NCBI RefSeq assembly: GCF_000620805.1
Contig: NZ_KK211187.1
Span: 2,032,398-2,096,397 of the forward strand
Length of the DNA: 64,000 nucleotides
Origin: Exiguobacterium undae DSM 14481
GTDB taxonomy: Bacteria > Bacillota > Bacilli > Exiguobacteriales > Exiguobacteriaceae
Reading direction: 5' to 3'
The position numbers were made by a program, and so were the translations under genes. The notes beneath the pieces were generated by a model. The model was not told the DNA's origin and ran no database searches. It saw only the letters and a list, made by a program, of their open reading frames with translations. Below, piece after piece: positions 19,175 to 27,526 of this stretch. How positions within the stretch are numbered: the stretch's first letter is position 1; the number at the start of each line of letters is the position of its first letter.

Positions 19175-20107
19175 CTACTCCGATTTAACCGCTTTCAGGA
19201 ACCCTACTGTTCTATCATAGATAATTTTGAAGTTTTCTTCAAATGAAAGCCTTCCCATTTCAACCCAATTTCCGTCAAATTGATGACGGAACCACGTCAA
19301 TTGCCGTTTCGCAAAGCGGCGGGTGTTCCGCTTTAATGCGTCGACAGCCGGCTCAAGCGGCGCGCCGTCCAGCACAGGCATGATTTCCTTATAGCCGATC
19401 GCCTGCATCGCTTTCGTCTCCTGATAACCGGCTGCGACCAGTTGCTCGACTTCCGTCAGCAGTCCTTGTTCGAGCATCAGGTCGACACGCTGGTCGATCC
19501 GGGCATACAATTGGTCCCGGTCCTCCATATGTAGGACAAACAACAGACTGTCGTACAAACTCGGTTCGCTGCCCGAGACTTGTGTTTGCCCGCTCATCGC
19601 GACTTCAATCGCCCGGACGACCCGTTGGACATTGTTTGGATGAATCGCATCTGCCCGGGTTGTATCCAGCTGTCGCAAACGATCATGGAGGGCTTGCGCG
19701 CCCTCATCTTTGGCGAACTGTTCCAACTCCTGCCGTAATGCCTTATCTTCCGCCTGGACGGTAAATTGATAATCATACAAAATCGCCCGGATATAAAGCC
19801 CTGTCCCGCCGACGATGATCGGCAACTTGCCTTTTGCCGCGATCTCATCGATTGCGGCTCGCGCCAACGTCTGAAAACGGGCGACACTCATCTCGTCGTC
19901 CGGATCAACCAGATCGAGCAAATGATGCGGAATCCCTTCCATTTCTTCCTGCGTCACCTTCGCTGATCCGATGTCCATCTGTTTGTAGACTTGAACGGAG
20001 TCACCCGAAATGATTTCGCCGTTTAATTTTTTTGCTAATTCAATCCCTGTCTTCGTTTTTCCGACGGCGGTCGGTCCAACGATGACGATGACGGGTTGTT
20101 TATTCAT
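19175..20107 (-). CDS. miaA: tRNA dimethylallyltransferase
   Basis: A 310-residue enzyme adding dimethylallyl to N6 of A37 in tRNAs reading UNN codons. P-loop GPTAVGKT (residues ~11-18), the [15 protein letters not shown] block, HHLLDLVDP, the [12 protein letters not shown] block and [15 protein letters not shown] are present. It is upstream of hfq in one operon. The ribosome site before ATG 20107 is weak (AGGAA at 14 nt or GGTG closer). Confidence 0.95.
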   Translation of the reverse strand: MNKQPVIVIVGPTAVGKTKTGIELAKKLNGEIISGDSVQVYKQMDIGSAKVTQEEMEGIPHHLLDLVDPDDEMSVARFQTLARAAIDEIAAKGKLPIIVGGTGLYIRAILYDYQFTVQAEDKALRQELEQFAKDEGAQALHDRLRQLDTTRADAIHPNNVQRVVRAIEVAMSGQTQVSGSEPSLYDSLLFVLHMEDRDQLYARIDQRVDLMLEQGLLTEVEQLVAAGYQETKAMQAIGYKEIMPVLDGAPLEPAVDALKRNTRRFAKRQLTWFRHQFDGNWVEMGRLSFEENFKIIYDRTVGFLKAVKSE

Positions 20108-20176
20108 GACATCACCATTCCTAGCTTATACGTGTTTGTAGTCAGTGTATCATATCTGTCTCCGGCTCAGACACGA

Positions 20177-20210
20177 CAAAAAAAACCGCCTCCTTATGAA
20201 AGGAGCCGGT
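20177..20210 (-). terminator. terminator of the 30-residue ORF
   Basis: AACCG.CTCCTT/AAGGAG.CGGTT stem with TCAT loop, followed by eight T on the minus strand. Confidence 0.85.
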
Positions 20211-20223
20211 TCAATGAGTTCTG

Positions 20224-20316
20224 TTACACACGGCGGATGAAATCGTCGTATACCGCACTAAATACACACCATCCACAAATGACTAAACCTGTCAGCATAA
20301 TTCCCCAATCAGCCAT
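20224..20316 (-). CDS. unlisted 30-residue membrane-type miniprotein
   Basis: ATG at 20316, stop TAA at 20224-20226, 30 residues. The start reads MADWGIMLTGLVICGWCVFS and the end is charged (YDDFIRRV). Residues ~6-21 could span a membrane. The case for a real gene is the strong AGGAGGTG ribosome site 7-8 nt upstream and the clean terminator 14 nt past the stop. I do not recognise it; function unknown. It lies alone between miaA and the candidate small RNA. Confidence 0.6.
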   Translation of the reverse strand: MADWGIMLTGLVICGWCVFSAVYDDFIRRV

Positions 20317-20389
20317 TTTTGGCACCTCCTCTGTCGTCTTTACATACCTTTTGACAAATCCGGACGTTCGTAAACCCTTTCAAGCAGGT

Positions 20390-20418
20390 TTGACACCAAT
20401 TACTGGAATCGCTATGAT
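20390..20418 (+). promoter_or_regulatory. near-perfect sigma-A promoter with no ORF behind it
   Basis: -35 TTGACA (20390-20395), 17-bp spacer, -10 TATGAT (20413-20418). Transcription would start near 20425 and enter the four-hairpin region. Confidence 0.75.
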
Positions 20419-20424
20419 AAAAGT

Positions 20425-20553
20425 ACGATTGTTGCGTAGCGCAGAAGCCGACCTGCATCGGCTTCTTTTAAGAGGGATTCCCCTCTTGATTCCACGCAGA
20501 TGCCCGACATCTGCAAAAAGCCCCTTTTCCATGATGGAGAAGGGGCTTTCTTG
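20425..20553 (+). ncRNA. candidate small RNA with four hairpins
   Basis: About 130 nt transcribed from the consensus promoter at 20390-20418. Four consecutive hairpins: 20443-20466 (9 bp), 20470-20487 (7 bp, loop ATTC), 20496-20514 (7 bp, loop CCCGA) and 20517-20549 (14 bp including one G-U pair). The first is followed by TTTT and may act as an early stop; the last serves as terminator on both strands. No ORF with a ribosome site lies within. I do not recognise it as 6S, tmRNA, SRP RNA or RoxS/RsaE. A pure double-terminator tail for the ABC permease gene on the other strand is the main alternative, but would not explain the promoter. Confidence 0.5.
20517..20549 (-). terminator. terminator of the ABC-2 operon (bidirectional)
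   Basis: Fourteen-position AAAGCCCCTT.TCC stem with ATGAT loop, TTTTTG on the minus strand; follows the permease stop by about 12 nt. Confidence 0.8.
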
Positions 20554-20560
20554 TCGTGTA

Positions 20561-21559
20561 TCAGTACATATCTTTTTGCGTGAAGTTCCAGAACGCCACG
20601 ATCAACGCACCAATTGTCCAACAGAGTAAGACAGCGAGCGAGAACGGTAACGTCATTCCTTCAATCGGTGGTGCTTGTCCATCAAGGTAGTTGATTAACC
20701 CAAAGTTCACGTTGACGAGATATTTCGAACTCGTCCAGCTTGAACCAAGTGTCGTCAACAATGTTCCGGAAATCAAGACAGCCATCATGATTCCGATACC
20801 GGTTGCTGTGTTCTTGACCAGAACCGACACCATTAAGGCAATCGTCGCCACTACGGCTGTGACGATCCAGGCGAGACCGATTGCCATCAACAGATATTCC
20901 CACATCGGAATCGTATGCACGAATTCGGTCGAGAACGTTCCGCTCGGTGAGGCTTGGAATCCGGTCAGTATCGGCGCGGTCCACCCGTCATATCCAAGGA
21001 CGATTCCGGAAATCCCATAACAGACGGCGGCGGTCAGGGCCATCAGCATCGATGTATACAACAACGTCGTCAGCCATTTCGCCATCAAGATTTTCCAGCG
21101 CCGGACAGGTCGCGACAGTAAGGTTTTGATCGTTCCGTCATTTTGCTCCCCGCTGACGATATCCGCCATGATGACGATGATGAAGAGCGGGAGAATCAGC
21201 GTCAATCCTTGGGAGAAGAAAATCCGGATGAAGGTTGGTGCCCCCGGATAGTTCGGATTGATGTCATTGTCGAGATAGTATTGATTTTGTTTTAAGTCAA
21301 ACTCAAGAAACTGACGAAACTCGTCTTGAATGCTGCTTGAGGCCAAACGGTTTTGCGTATCGACGATATCTTGTTGCAATTCGACACGCCAATCGAGTGT
21401 GCCTTGTTTCTTGATTTGCTCTTGAATGTCCCGGTACTGGGCATACGTAAACATCGAGACGAGGACAACTAAGATGATGGCGACGACGGCAAACCGTTTT
21501 TTCGAGGCAATCTTCATGACTTCGTTTCGGATCAGTCCGAGCATGTTCGGATTACGCAA
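20561..21559 (-). CDS. ABC-2 type transporter permease
   Basis: A 332-residue membrane protein of the ABC-2 (NatB/BcrB-like) type: one N-terminal helix (~24-41), a long extracellular loop (~45-115), then five helices. The first loop is rich in Gln/Asp. SGEQNDGTIKTLLSRPVRRWKI is the typical cytoplasmic coupling segment. TTG 21559 is chosen as start because GGAGG lies 8 nt upstream; it is inside the ATPase gene, an 8-nt overlap. Works with the ATPase that precedes it; substrate unknown (peptide antibiotic or stress export are usual for the type). Confidence 0.88.
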   Translation of the reverse strand: MRNPNMLGLIRNEVMKIASKKRFAVVAIILVVLVSMFTYAQYRDIQEQIKKQGTLDWRVELQQDIVDTQNRLASSSIQDEFRQFLEFDLKQNQYYLDNDINPNYPGAPTFIRIFFSQGLTLILPLFIIVIMADIVSGEQNDGTIKTLLSRPVRRWKILMAKWLTTLLYTSMLMALTAAVCYGISGIVLGYDGWTAPILTGFQASPSGTFSTEFVHTIPMWEYLLMAIGLAWIVTAVVATIALMVSVLVKNTATGIGIMMAVLISGTLLTTLGSSWTSSKYLVNVNFGLINYLDGQAPPIEGMTLPFSLAVLLCWTIGALIVAFWNFTQKDMY

Positions 21560-22472
21560 TGTGATCTCCTCCTGTCAATGTGATGAAGAGATCTTCGAGC
21601 GTCTGGACTTTCCGTTCGATCGTCCACACTTCGACGCCCGCTTCAAACAATTGTTTGTTGAGCGTTGGTGTCTTGCTGGCATCCATTAACGTATGGACGG
21701 TATTCGCGTCAACGATTTCCGAGACTTGGACGTCAGGAGACGCCGACAGGATCTCGTTTGCCTTAAAGGCATCATCGACACGCCAGTCAACACCCGGTGC
21801 AAGCGACTCAACCAGTTCCTTGACCGTTCCGACTTGAACGATCTTTCCGTAACTCATGATGGCGACACGATCCGCCAACATCTCAATCTCTGCCAGGATA
21901 TGGCTCGAGACGAGGACCGATAAGCCGGTCTCATCCACTAACTTCCGGATGAACTGACGTAAATCACGGATTCCCATCGGATCGAGTCCGTTCGTCGGTT
22001 CGTCAAGAATCAAGACATCCGGACGGCCAAGCAAGGCTTGGGCAATCCCGAGACGCTGACGCATCCCAAGGGAATATGTCCGGACTTGATCGTCGACCCG
22101 TGCTGTCAAATCGACCAAGTCGATGACTTCTTGAATCCGGGCTTCATCGACGTTTGGTAACATCCGTGAAAAGACTTGCAGATTTTCGCGCCCCGTTAAA
22201 TATTTATAGAGCTCCGGGTTTTCAACGATCGAACCGATTCGTTGCATCGCTTGAACAAATTGTTTGCGCACATCAAAGTCGCACACGGTAATTTTTCCTG
22301 ATGTCGGTTTAATCAGACCGACGAGCATCCGGATGGTCGTCGTCTTCCCGGCACCGTTTGGTCCGAGGAATCCAAAGACTTCACCTGGGAAGATTTCAAA
22401 TGAAATATTGTCGATGATTGTCTTTTTTCCAATGACCTTTGTGACTGATTCTAATTTTACAGTTGGTTTCAC
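21552..22472 (-). CDS. ABC transporter ATP-binding protein (NatA/BcrA type)
   Basis: A 306-residue ATPase: Walker A GPNGAGKTT, Q-loop, signature YSLGMRQRLGIAQALLG, Walker B VLILDEPTNGLDP, H-loop SSHIL. A ~70-residue C-terminal domain follows the ATPase core, as in BcrA-like proteins. Start set at GTG 22472, with AAGAGG 8 nt upstream; another GTG nine nt earlier overlaps that ribosome site. Partner permease follows with an 8-nt overlap. No two-component system is adjacent. Confidence 0.92.
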   Translation of the reverse strand: MKPTVKLESVTKVIGKKTIIDNISFEIFPGEVFGFLGPNGAGKTTTIRMLVGLIKPTSGKITVCDFDVRKQFVQAMQRIGSIVENPELYKYLTGRENLQVFSRMLPNVDEARIQEVIDLVDLTARVDDQVRTYSLGMRQRLGIAQALLGRPDVLILDEPTNGLDPMGIRDLRQFIRKLVDETGLSVLVSSHILAEIEMLADRVAIMSYGKIVQVGTVKELVESLAPGVDWRVDDAFKANEILSASPDVQVSEIVDANTVHTLMDASKTPTLNKQLFEAGVEVWTIERKVQTLEDLFITLTGGDHIA

Positions 22473-22598
22473 GTCTCTCACCTCTTAGTATCTATTCTAG
22501 CGGAATAATGAATGATTTACCTTATTGGAACACTTCAAAACCGCACATTTCGAAAAGTTTTGCTACAATCATAGTAACAGCAAAAGGAGGAACGGTTC

Positions 22599-23363
22599 AT
22601 GAAACGATATGTTTGGCCACTTTTTTTAGTAGTTTCTCTTATTCTAACGGCAGTCTTTGGGTACGGTTTCGCCAGTGCCTACAATGATGTCGTCAATCCA
22701 CCAAAACGAGCCGTCTTGACTCCAACCAAGGAAGAACCGGTCAAAAAAGGCGGGACGTACGTCGCGCTGGGTGATTCCCTGACACGTGGTGTCGGTGCCT
22801 CAAACGGAAACAGTTATGCCGCCATCGTCGGTCGCGATCTTGTCAAAAACGATCGTGTCGAACGTTTCCAAAATCTAGCCGTCAGCGGAGCACGGACGGA
22901 GGATCTCTTAAAACAGCTCGAACAAAAAGAAGTCCGTCGTACGTTGTCGCAAGCAAAAGTCATTTCGGTGACAATCGGCGGGAATGATTTGTTTAACCGC
23001 GGTGAAGGTGTCGCAAACTTTGATGCCAAAAAAACAGCAGCCACGATTGAGACTGCTCAAAACAATCTGGCAAAAACCTTCAGCATCTTACGGGAAGAAA
23101 ATCCGGATGCCGTCATCTTCTATGTCGGACTGTATAATCCATTCCGCGCAAGCGAAAATGGAGAAGCGTTTGACGCCATCGTTCAAGAGTGGAACGCTAA
23201 ATCACGGACACTCGGTATCAAACATGATATCGAAATCATCGATACGTTTAACCTCGTACGTGATGTCAAACGTGATCTTTCAAGCGATCAATTCCATCCA
23301 AACGATGCCACGTATGAAGACATCGCCAACTCAGCCATTCTTGCTGTCGAAAAACGTTTTTAA
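22599..23363 (+). CDS. secreted SGNH/GDSL hydrolase
   Basis: A 254-residue protein with an N-terminal signal or anchor helix (residues 5-27) and an SGNH hydrolase domain. The four blocks are visible: ALGDSLTRGVGA (Ser nucleophile), NLAVSGART (Gly), IGGNDLF (Asn) and SSDQFHPND (Asp/His). Likely an extracellular esterase or lipase-like enzyme resembling B. subtilis YpmR; natural substrate unknown. Strong AGGAGG upstream; monocistronic with its own terminator. Confidence 0.88.
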   Translation: MKRYVWPLFLVVSLILTAVFGYGFASAYNDVVNPPKRAVLTPTKEEPVKKGGTYVALGDSLTRGVGASNGNSYAAIVGRDLVKNDRVERFQNLAVSGARTEDLLKQLEQKEVRRTLSQAKVISVTIGGNDLFNRGEGVANFDAKKTAATIETAQNNLAKTFSILREENPDAVIFYVGLYNPFRASENGEAFDAIVQEWNAKSRTLGIKHDIEIIDTFNLVRDVKRDLSSDQFHPNDATYEDIANSAILAVEKRF

Positions 23364-23365
23364 AC

Positions 23366-23412
23366 AAAAAGGGTTACCTGGAGCACAAGCGCTGCTCCGG
23401 GTAACTCTTTTT
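23366..23412 (+). terminator. terminator after SGNH hydrolase gene
   Basis: AAAAAG.GTTACC.GGAGCA paired with its partner over a 7-nt loop, five T after; A/T flank makes it work both ways. Confidence 0.85.
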
Positions 23413-23443
23413 ATATAATTAGATTCTCTTGTTCGACTAAACC

Positions 23444-23800
23444 TTATTTCAAGCGTTTAGCGAGTGCAATCAACACCCATTGCAACGGCAGGCGTGTCCA
23501 TAAAGCCCAAGCCGGCAAATTTTTTCCGTTGATTGGTTTTGGATTGACGGCCATGTTGATATTAGCCGGCAAGACGGCATAGAGGAAGCCCGGTAACGTC
23601 TTGCGGACGATATCGACACCCCGACCTGACAGTAACATCAGCCCGTACAATACTTCGATGACCCCGGACAGTTGTACGAAAAAGCGTTTGAACGGGATGA
23701 AAGCGGGCATAATCTTAACAAATCCCTTTTCATTTCGAAAATGACCGATCCCGGCGAACAGCAAGCCGCCACCATACAACACACGCAGTACATACTTCAT
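23444..23800 (-). CDS. DoxX-family membrane protein
   Basis: A 118-residue protein with four hydrophobic helices and the DoxX-like opening VLYGGGLLFAGIGHFRNEKGFVKIMP, where GxxHF and the following IMP-x-FIP are family marks. Role unknown; some relatives support thiol or redox stress responses. Start at ATG 23800 is preferred (GGGAG 9 nt upstream); the ATG three codons earlier touches the ribosome site. A loose 17-bp palindrome lies just upstream (23818-23834). Confidence 0.82.
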   Translation of the reverse strand: MKYVLRVLYGGGLLFAGIGHFRNEKGFVKIMPAFIPFKRFFVQLSGVIEVLYGLMLLSGRGVDIVRKTLPGFLYAVLPANINMAVNPKPINGKNLPAWALWTRLPLQWVLIALAKRLK

Positions 23801-24009
23801 CTGAAACATCTCCCTTTGTGACTAAGTTTGTTACTAGGTACGAAACACACTCAGTGTACCGAACTCCCCGTCTTCGCTCAACTGTTTGAGATTGTCGTCA
23901 AATTGTGGGGAATGATGAGTCATTTCGGAAAAACGACCGTAATTTCATTTCCCGCAGATGAATCTGATACATTAAGGACAGAACAATACACACGAAAGGA
24001 TTGATTTTG

Positions 24010-25140
24010 ATGGCAGGAAAAACGAGACAACTTTTACCGGGGCTAACCGGAGGCATCATTGGTGCCGTACTTACCGCAACAGTCGCCTTTCCAATTTTGA
24101 TGGATCAAGAACAGCAAGTCGCTGACACTCCTTTGTCGAACGGGATGCCGAAACAAGTGTCGACGACGACCAATGATCCCGTCACGAATGCGGTCGCGAC
24201 AGCGCAAAAATCCGTCGTCACGGTCACGAATTACCAATCCGGGAACGCCATGAACCAAGAGGAAGCTGCCAGTGGTTCCGGTTCTGGAGTCATCTATAAA
24301 AAATCGGACGATAAAGCGTATATCATCACCAATCATCACGTCGTCGACGGTGCTTCGAAACTCGATGTAACCTTAAACAACGGAGAAACAATCAGTGCCA
24401 AATTACTCGGCAGCGACGAGACGTATGATCTCGCAGTCCTTGAAGTCGAGGCAAAAGACGTTCCGTCCGTCATCACCCTTGGAAAATCAGCCGATTTAAA
24501 AGCCGGACAAACGGTCCTCGCGATCGGGAACCCGCTTGGTGAGTTCCAGAACTCCGTTACCCGCGGGATCGTCAGTTCCAACGATCGGACTGTCCCTGTC
24601 GATACGAACAAGGATGGACAGGACGACTTCAATACGACCGTCATCCAGACGGATGCCGCCATCAATCCGGGGAATTCCGGTGGCGCGTTAATTAACGAAC
24701 AGGGACAACTCGTCGGCATCAACTCGATGAAGATCGCCGAGACCGGTGTCGAAGGCGTCGGCTTCAGCATTCCGATTGACGACGCGTTACCGATCTTAAA
24801 ACAACTCGAGACCGACGGCGAAGTGAAACATCCGACGCTCGGCGTCTCGCTCCAGGATGTATCGGCGTTCCCGGCCGGTTATCTGCTTGATCAAGTCCAG
24901 TTGCCGGAATCACAAAAAACAGGTGTCGTCGTCATGTCGGTTGAACCGAACAGTCCTGCCGCATCCGCGAAACTGAAAACGGGTGACGTCATCACGAAGA
25001 TCAATGATGAAGCAATCAAAAGTTTTGTTGACATTAAAACGGCCCTCATCAAATCCGACGGGAATGTCACGTTGACGATCATTCGTGACGGAAAACAACT
25101 GACGGTGTCGACGCAAACCACAACGACCGATCAACTGTAA
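24010..25140 (+). CDS. HtrA-like membrane serine protease
   Basis: A 376-residue DegP/HtrA family protein: N-terminal membrane anchor (~12-31), trypsin-like domain (~60-265) and one C-terminal PDZ domain (~275-370, GVVVMSVEPNSPAASAKLKTGD in outline). The catalytic triad is His110 (TNHHV), Asp140 (YDLAV) and Ser223 (NPGNSGGAL). It degrades misfolded proteins outside the membrane, like HtrA/HtrB/YyxA of Bacillus. Start ATG 24010 follows AAAGGA by 9 nt; an upstream TTG is inside the spacer. No CssRS-type regulators are adjacent. Confidence 0.93.
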   Translation: MAGKTRQLLPGLTGGIIGAVLTATVAFPILMDQEQQVADTPLSNGMPKQVSTTTNDPVTNAVATAQKSVVTVTNYQSGNAMNQEEAASGSGSGVIYKKSDDKAYIITNHHVVDGASKLDVTLNNGETISAKLLGSDETYDLAVLEVEAKDVPSVITLGKSADLKAGQTVLAIGNPLGEFQNSVTRGIVSSNDRTVPVDTNKDGQDDFNTTVIQTDAAINPGNSGGALINEQGQLVGINSMKIAETGVEGVGFSIPIDDALPILKQLETDGEVKHPTLGVSLQDVSAFPAGYLLDQVQLPESQKTGVVVMSVEPNSPAASAKLKTGDVITKINDEAIKSFVDIKTALIKSDGNVTLTIIRDGKQLTVSTQTTTTDQL

Positions 25141-25156
25141 ACAATTGTCAAGGTAC

Positions 25157-25183
25157 GTTTCAACCCCCTCCTATATCGGGTAT
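25157..25183 (+). promoter_or_regulatory. possible sigma-B-type promoter
   Basis: GTTTCA, 15-bp spacer, GGGTAT; spacer is one base longer than usual. Lies 36 bp before the monooxygenase start. Confidence 0.35.
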
Positions 25184-25218
25184 TGTTTTATAACAATATC
25201 GATTGGGAGGCTTTTTTT

Positions 25219-26466
25219 ATGTATGATTTAATTGGTGTCGGTATCGGACCGATGAATTTAGGCTTAAGCGCCCTGGCTCATCCAACCCCGTTGCGGACGT
25301 TATTTTTTGATGAAAGTGAACAGTTTTCTTGGCATCCCGGCATGATGATCAAAGATTCGATGATGCAAACAAGCTTCATCTCTGATCTTGTCACCCTCGC
25401 CGATCCGACCAGCCCGTTTACGTATTTAAATTATTTGCGGTCGATCAATCGTCTGCACACCTTTTATTTTTATGAAAAACTACTTATTTCCCGTCAGGAG
25501 TACAATGCCTACCTGAAATGGGTATCGACTCAACTGGAAGACCTGCACTTTTCGACACGTGTCATCGACATTCAAGATACCGGTGACAGCTACGAAGTGC
25601 TTGTCGAAGAAGTCGCAACCGGCAAACGGACGACATACGAAACACGGAATATCGTGCTTGGTACAGGTTCAAAACCATCGATTCCCGCTAGTTTTGATGA
25701 CGGAGTCATTCATAATACACAGTACGTCATGGAAAAGGAATCTCTGCTCAAACAAGAGAAGGTCAGCATCGTCGGCTCCGGTCAAAGCGCAGCTGAAATT
25801 TTCCTCGACCTGCTCACGAGTGACCGTCCTGAGACGTTTGAGCTCGAATGGATTTCCCGGTCCACGATCTTCGAAACACTCGAGACCGGTAAACTGGGAG
25901 AAGAAATCTTTTCGCCGAGCTACGTCCAGTACTTCAACAGCCTGCCGCTTGAAACGAGACAAGACGCGGTGACGAAGTTTGCCCGGTCGCAAAACGGCAT
26001 CAGTCCCGAGACACTTCAGGCCATTTATGAACATCTGTATGACCTGCCTCAGGACGATGCAAAACGGATCAATATTCGTGCCAATCTGGAAGTGAACCAG
26101 ATTACCCGTGAACAGGACTTTACAATCTCCATGCGCCATACGGAACTACACGATGAACGGACATCCAAAACCGGTGCTGTCGTCGCTGCAACCGGCTTCG
26201 TTCCATCGTTGCCGCGTTTCGTCAACCGGCTCGACATCGAGTTTGAAGGAGAACAGGCCTGGAAGGTCGATGCCAATTACCGGATTCATCGAACCGTCAA
26301 AGCGAACCACCATCTGTATGCGACGACGAACCTCGAATTGTCGCACGGTCCGGCTGCTGATAATCTCGGAATGTCGGTCTCGCGCAATCAATTGATTTTA
26401 AATGATGTCGCGGGAAAAGAATTGTATCCGGTCGAACAACACGCGACGTTTACGACGTTCAACTAA
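25219..26466 (+). CDS. lysine/ornithine N-monooxygenase (SidA/IucD/PvdA family)
   Basis: A 415-residue FAD/NADPH enzyme of the N-hydroxylating monooxygenase family that makes N-hydroxy lysine, ornithine or diamines for hydroxamate siderophores. FAD site GVGIGPMNLGLSAL near the start, WHPGMMIKDSMMQTSFI (substrate/FAD region), NADPH site VGSGQSAAE (~residue 190), and ATGFVPSLP plus GPAADNLGMS near the end. Start ATG 25219 follows GGGAGG by 8 nt. No acyltransferase or IucA/IucC-type synthetase is in the window, so the gene is an orphan here. Substrate not decidable from sequence. Confidence 0.9.
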   Translation: MYDLIGVGIGPMNLGLSALAHPTPLRTLFFDESEQFSWHPGMMIKDSMMQTSFISDLVTLADPTSPFTYLNYLRSINRLHTFYFYEKLLISRQEYNAYLKWVSTQLEDLHFSTRVIDIQDTGDSYEVLVEEVATGKRTTYETRNIVLGTGSKPSIPASFDDGVIHNTQYVMEKESLLKQEKVSIVGSGQSAAEIFLDLLTSDRPETFELEWISRSTIFETLETGKLGEEIFSPSYVQYFNSLPLETRQDAVTKFARSQNGISPETLQAIYEHLYDLPQDDAKRINIRANLEVNQITREQDFTISMRHTELHDERTSKTGAVVAATGFVPSLPRFVNRLDIEFEGEQAWKVDANYRIHRTVKANHHLYATTNLELSHGPAADNLGMSVSRNQLILNDVAGKELYPVEQHATFTTFN

Positions 26467-26480
26467 CTGACTGCAATAAC

Positions 26481-26516
26481 AAACGATCCTCAGCCTATCC
26501 GCCGAGGATCGTTTTT
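26481..26516 (+). terminator. terminator after the monooxygenase gene
   Basis: AAACGATCCTC/GAGGATCGTTT stem over a 12-nt loop, then TTT. Confidence 0.8.
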
Positions 26517-26527
26517 AGTGTGTTGTT

Positions 26528-27388
26528 TCAAGGCTTTTTTGTCAGTTCCAGCGTCGCAAGAATCAATAACGCCGATTGGATCCGGCTTTGACCTGTTTTC
26601 GCGAGCAATAAATGAAACGCGATCAGCCAATTGACCTCGTCTGAAAATCGATTGCGCGAGCGCTCCCGATCGACGATCCGCGTCACATAAATCATATCGA
26701 CCCGTTCTGTCGTTTCAAGTAACGCCAGTAACGGAAACAACCGGTCCCAGATTCGCACTTCCCGCTCCTCGAGCATTCCGCACCAGATTTGGATACGTTT
26801 TTTTCGAGCATCGAGGTCCGGTAACGCTCCCAAAATTTGGGCCGTCATCAACCGTTCGCTTGACGGGCTCATCCACTGCTCGAGCCATTGCTCGGACTGT
26901 TCGATTGTCCCGAAAAAGTTCTCCGGTAAGGGACCGGTCTCCATTAACGTCGAGGCAACGACATATTGTTTGGCCAGATTGAGGACAGGATGTGTTTTTT
27001 GCAGTTCCGTCATCAGCGGCAAGGCATCGATGCCTTGTTGCCGGTTCAACACTTCACCCAGTGCAAAAAACGGACGCACCGCTTTTTCTTTAATCAGACG
27101 TCGCTTAATGTGTTTTTCGGCTTCAATCACACGCTCGAGCAGTCGTTCCGGTTCGTTGCTGTTGAGTTCGATATGGGAGATCAACAGCGGCGTATAACGG
27201 CTGCGTAATGCCGAAAACCGGGTCGTCTTCTGCTTGACGATCTGCATCATCCGGTCGTAAACCGCCTTCTCGAAGACGGTATTGTGAATCGTGTACGACA
27301 GCGCAAAAAAACGGTGGAAGTCATGTGAACTTTCCTCATGCAGGGTCGAATAGGTTTCGTTGTAGTTTTCACAAAATAATCCATACAT
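26528..27388 (-). CDS. uncharacterised helical protein (possibly DUF4003-like)
   Basis: A 286-residue soluble, helix-rich protein without signal or membrane segment. Repeated amphipathic stretches (FSALRSRYTPLLISHIEL, ERLLERVIEAEKHIKRRL, GALPDLDARKKRIQIWCGML) suggest a helical repeat fold. I see a loose resemblance to DUF4003 but no decisive motif; function unknown. Start ATG 27388 is chosen from GGGAGG 8 nt upstream. It is convergent with the monooxygenase gene and on the same strand as the ABC exporter upstream, which ends at its own terminator. Confidence 0.7.
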   Translation of the reverse strand: MYGLFCENYNETYSTLHEESSHDFHRFFALSYTIHNTVFEKAVYDRMMQIVKQKTTRFSALRSRYTPLLISHIELNSNEPERLLERVIEAEKHIKRRLIKEKAVRPFFALGEVLNRQQGIDALPLMTELQKTHPVLNLAKQYVVASTLMETGPLPENFFGTIEQSEQWLEQWMSPSSERLMTAQILGALPDLDARKKRIQIWCGMLEEREVRIWDRLFPLLALLETTERVDMIYVTRIVDRERSRNRFSDEVNWLIAFHLLLAKTGQSRIQSALLILATLELTKKP

Positions 27389-27473
27389 GTTCCTGTCCTC
27401 CCTTCCCTTATATGTTCCCCCTTCCCTTGAAATCATTCCGCTTTCCTCAGACGATCAATGGGTTTGCAGACAA

Positions 27474-27523
27474 AAAAAGCCGGAAGCTCCTTTTCATGTA
27501 CAGAAAAGAGAACTTCCGACTTG
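27474..27523 (-). terminator. terminator of the MsbA-like ABC gene
   Basis: Long stem containing CGGAAG/CTTCCG and TTTT/AAAA sections, then seven T on the minus strand, straight after the stop. Confidence 0.85.
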
Positions 27524-27526
27524 GCG

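Noticed and set aside
20096-20629. 177-codon open frame across the 20.1-20.6 kb intergenic region
   Set aside because: It runs through three hairpins and the candidate sRNA promoter, has no ribosome site and no recognisable family.
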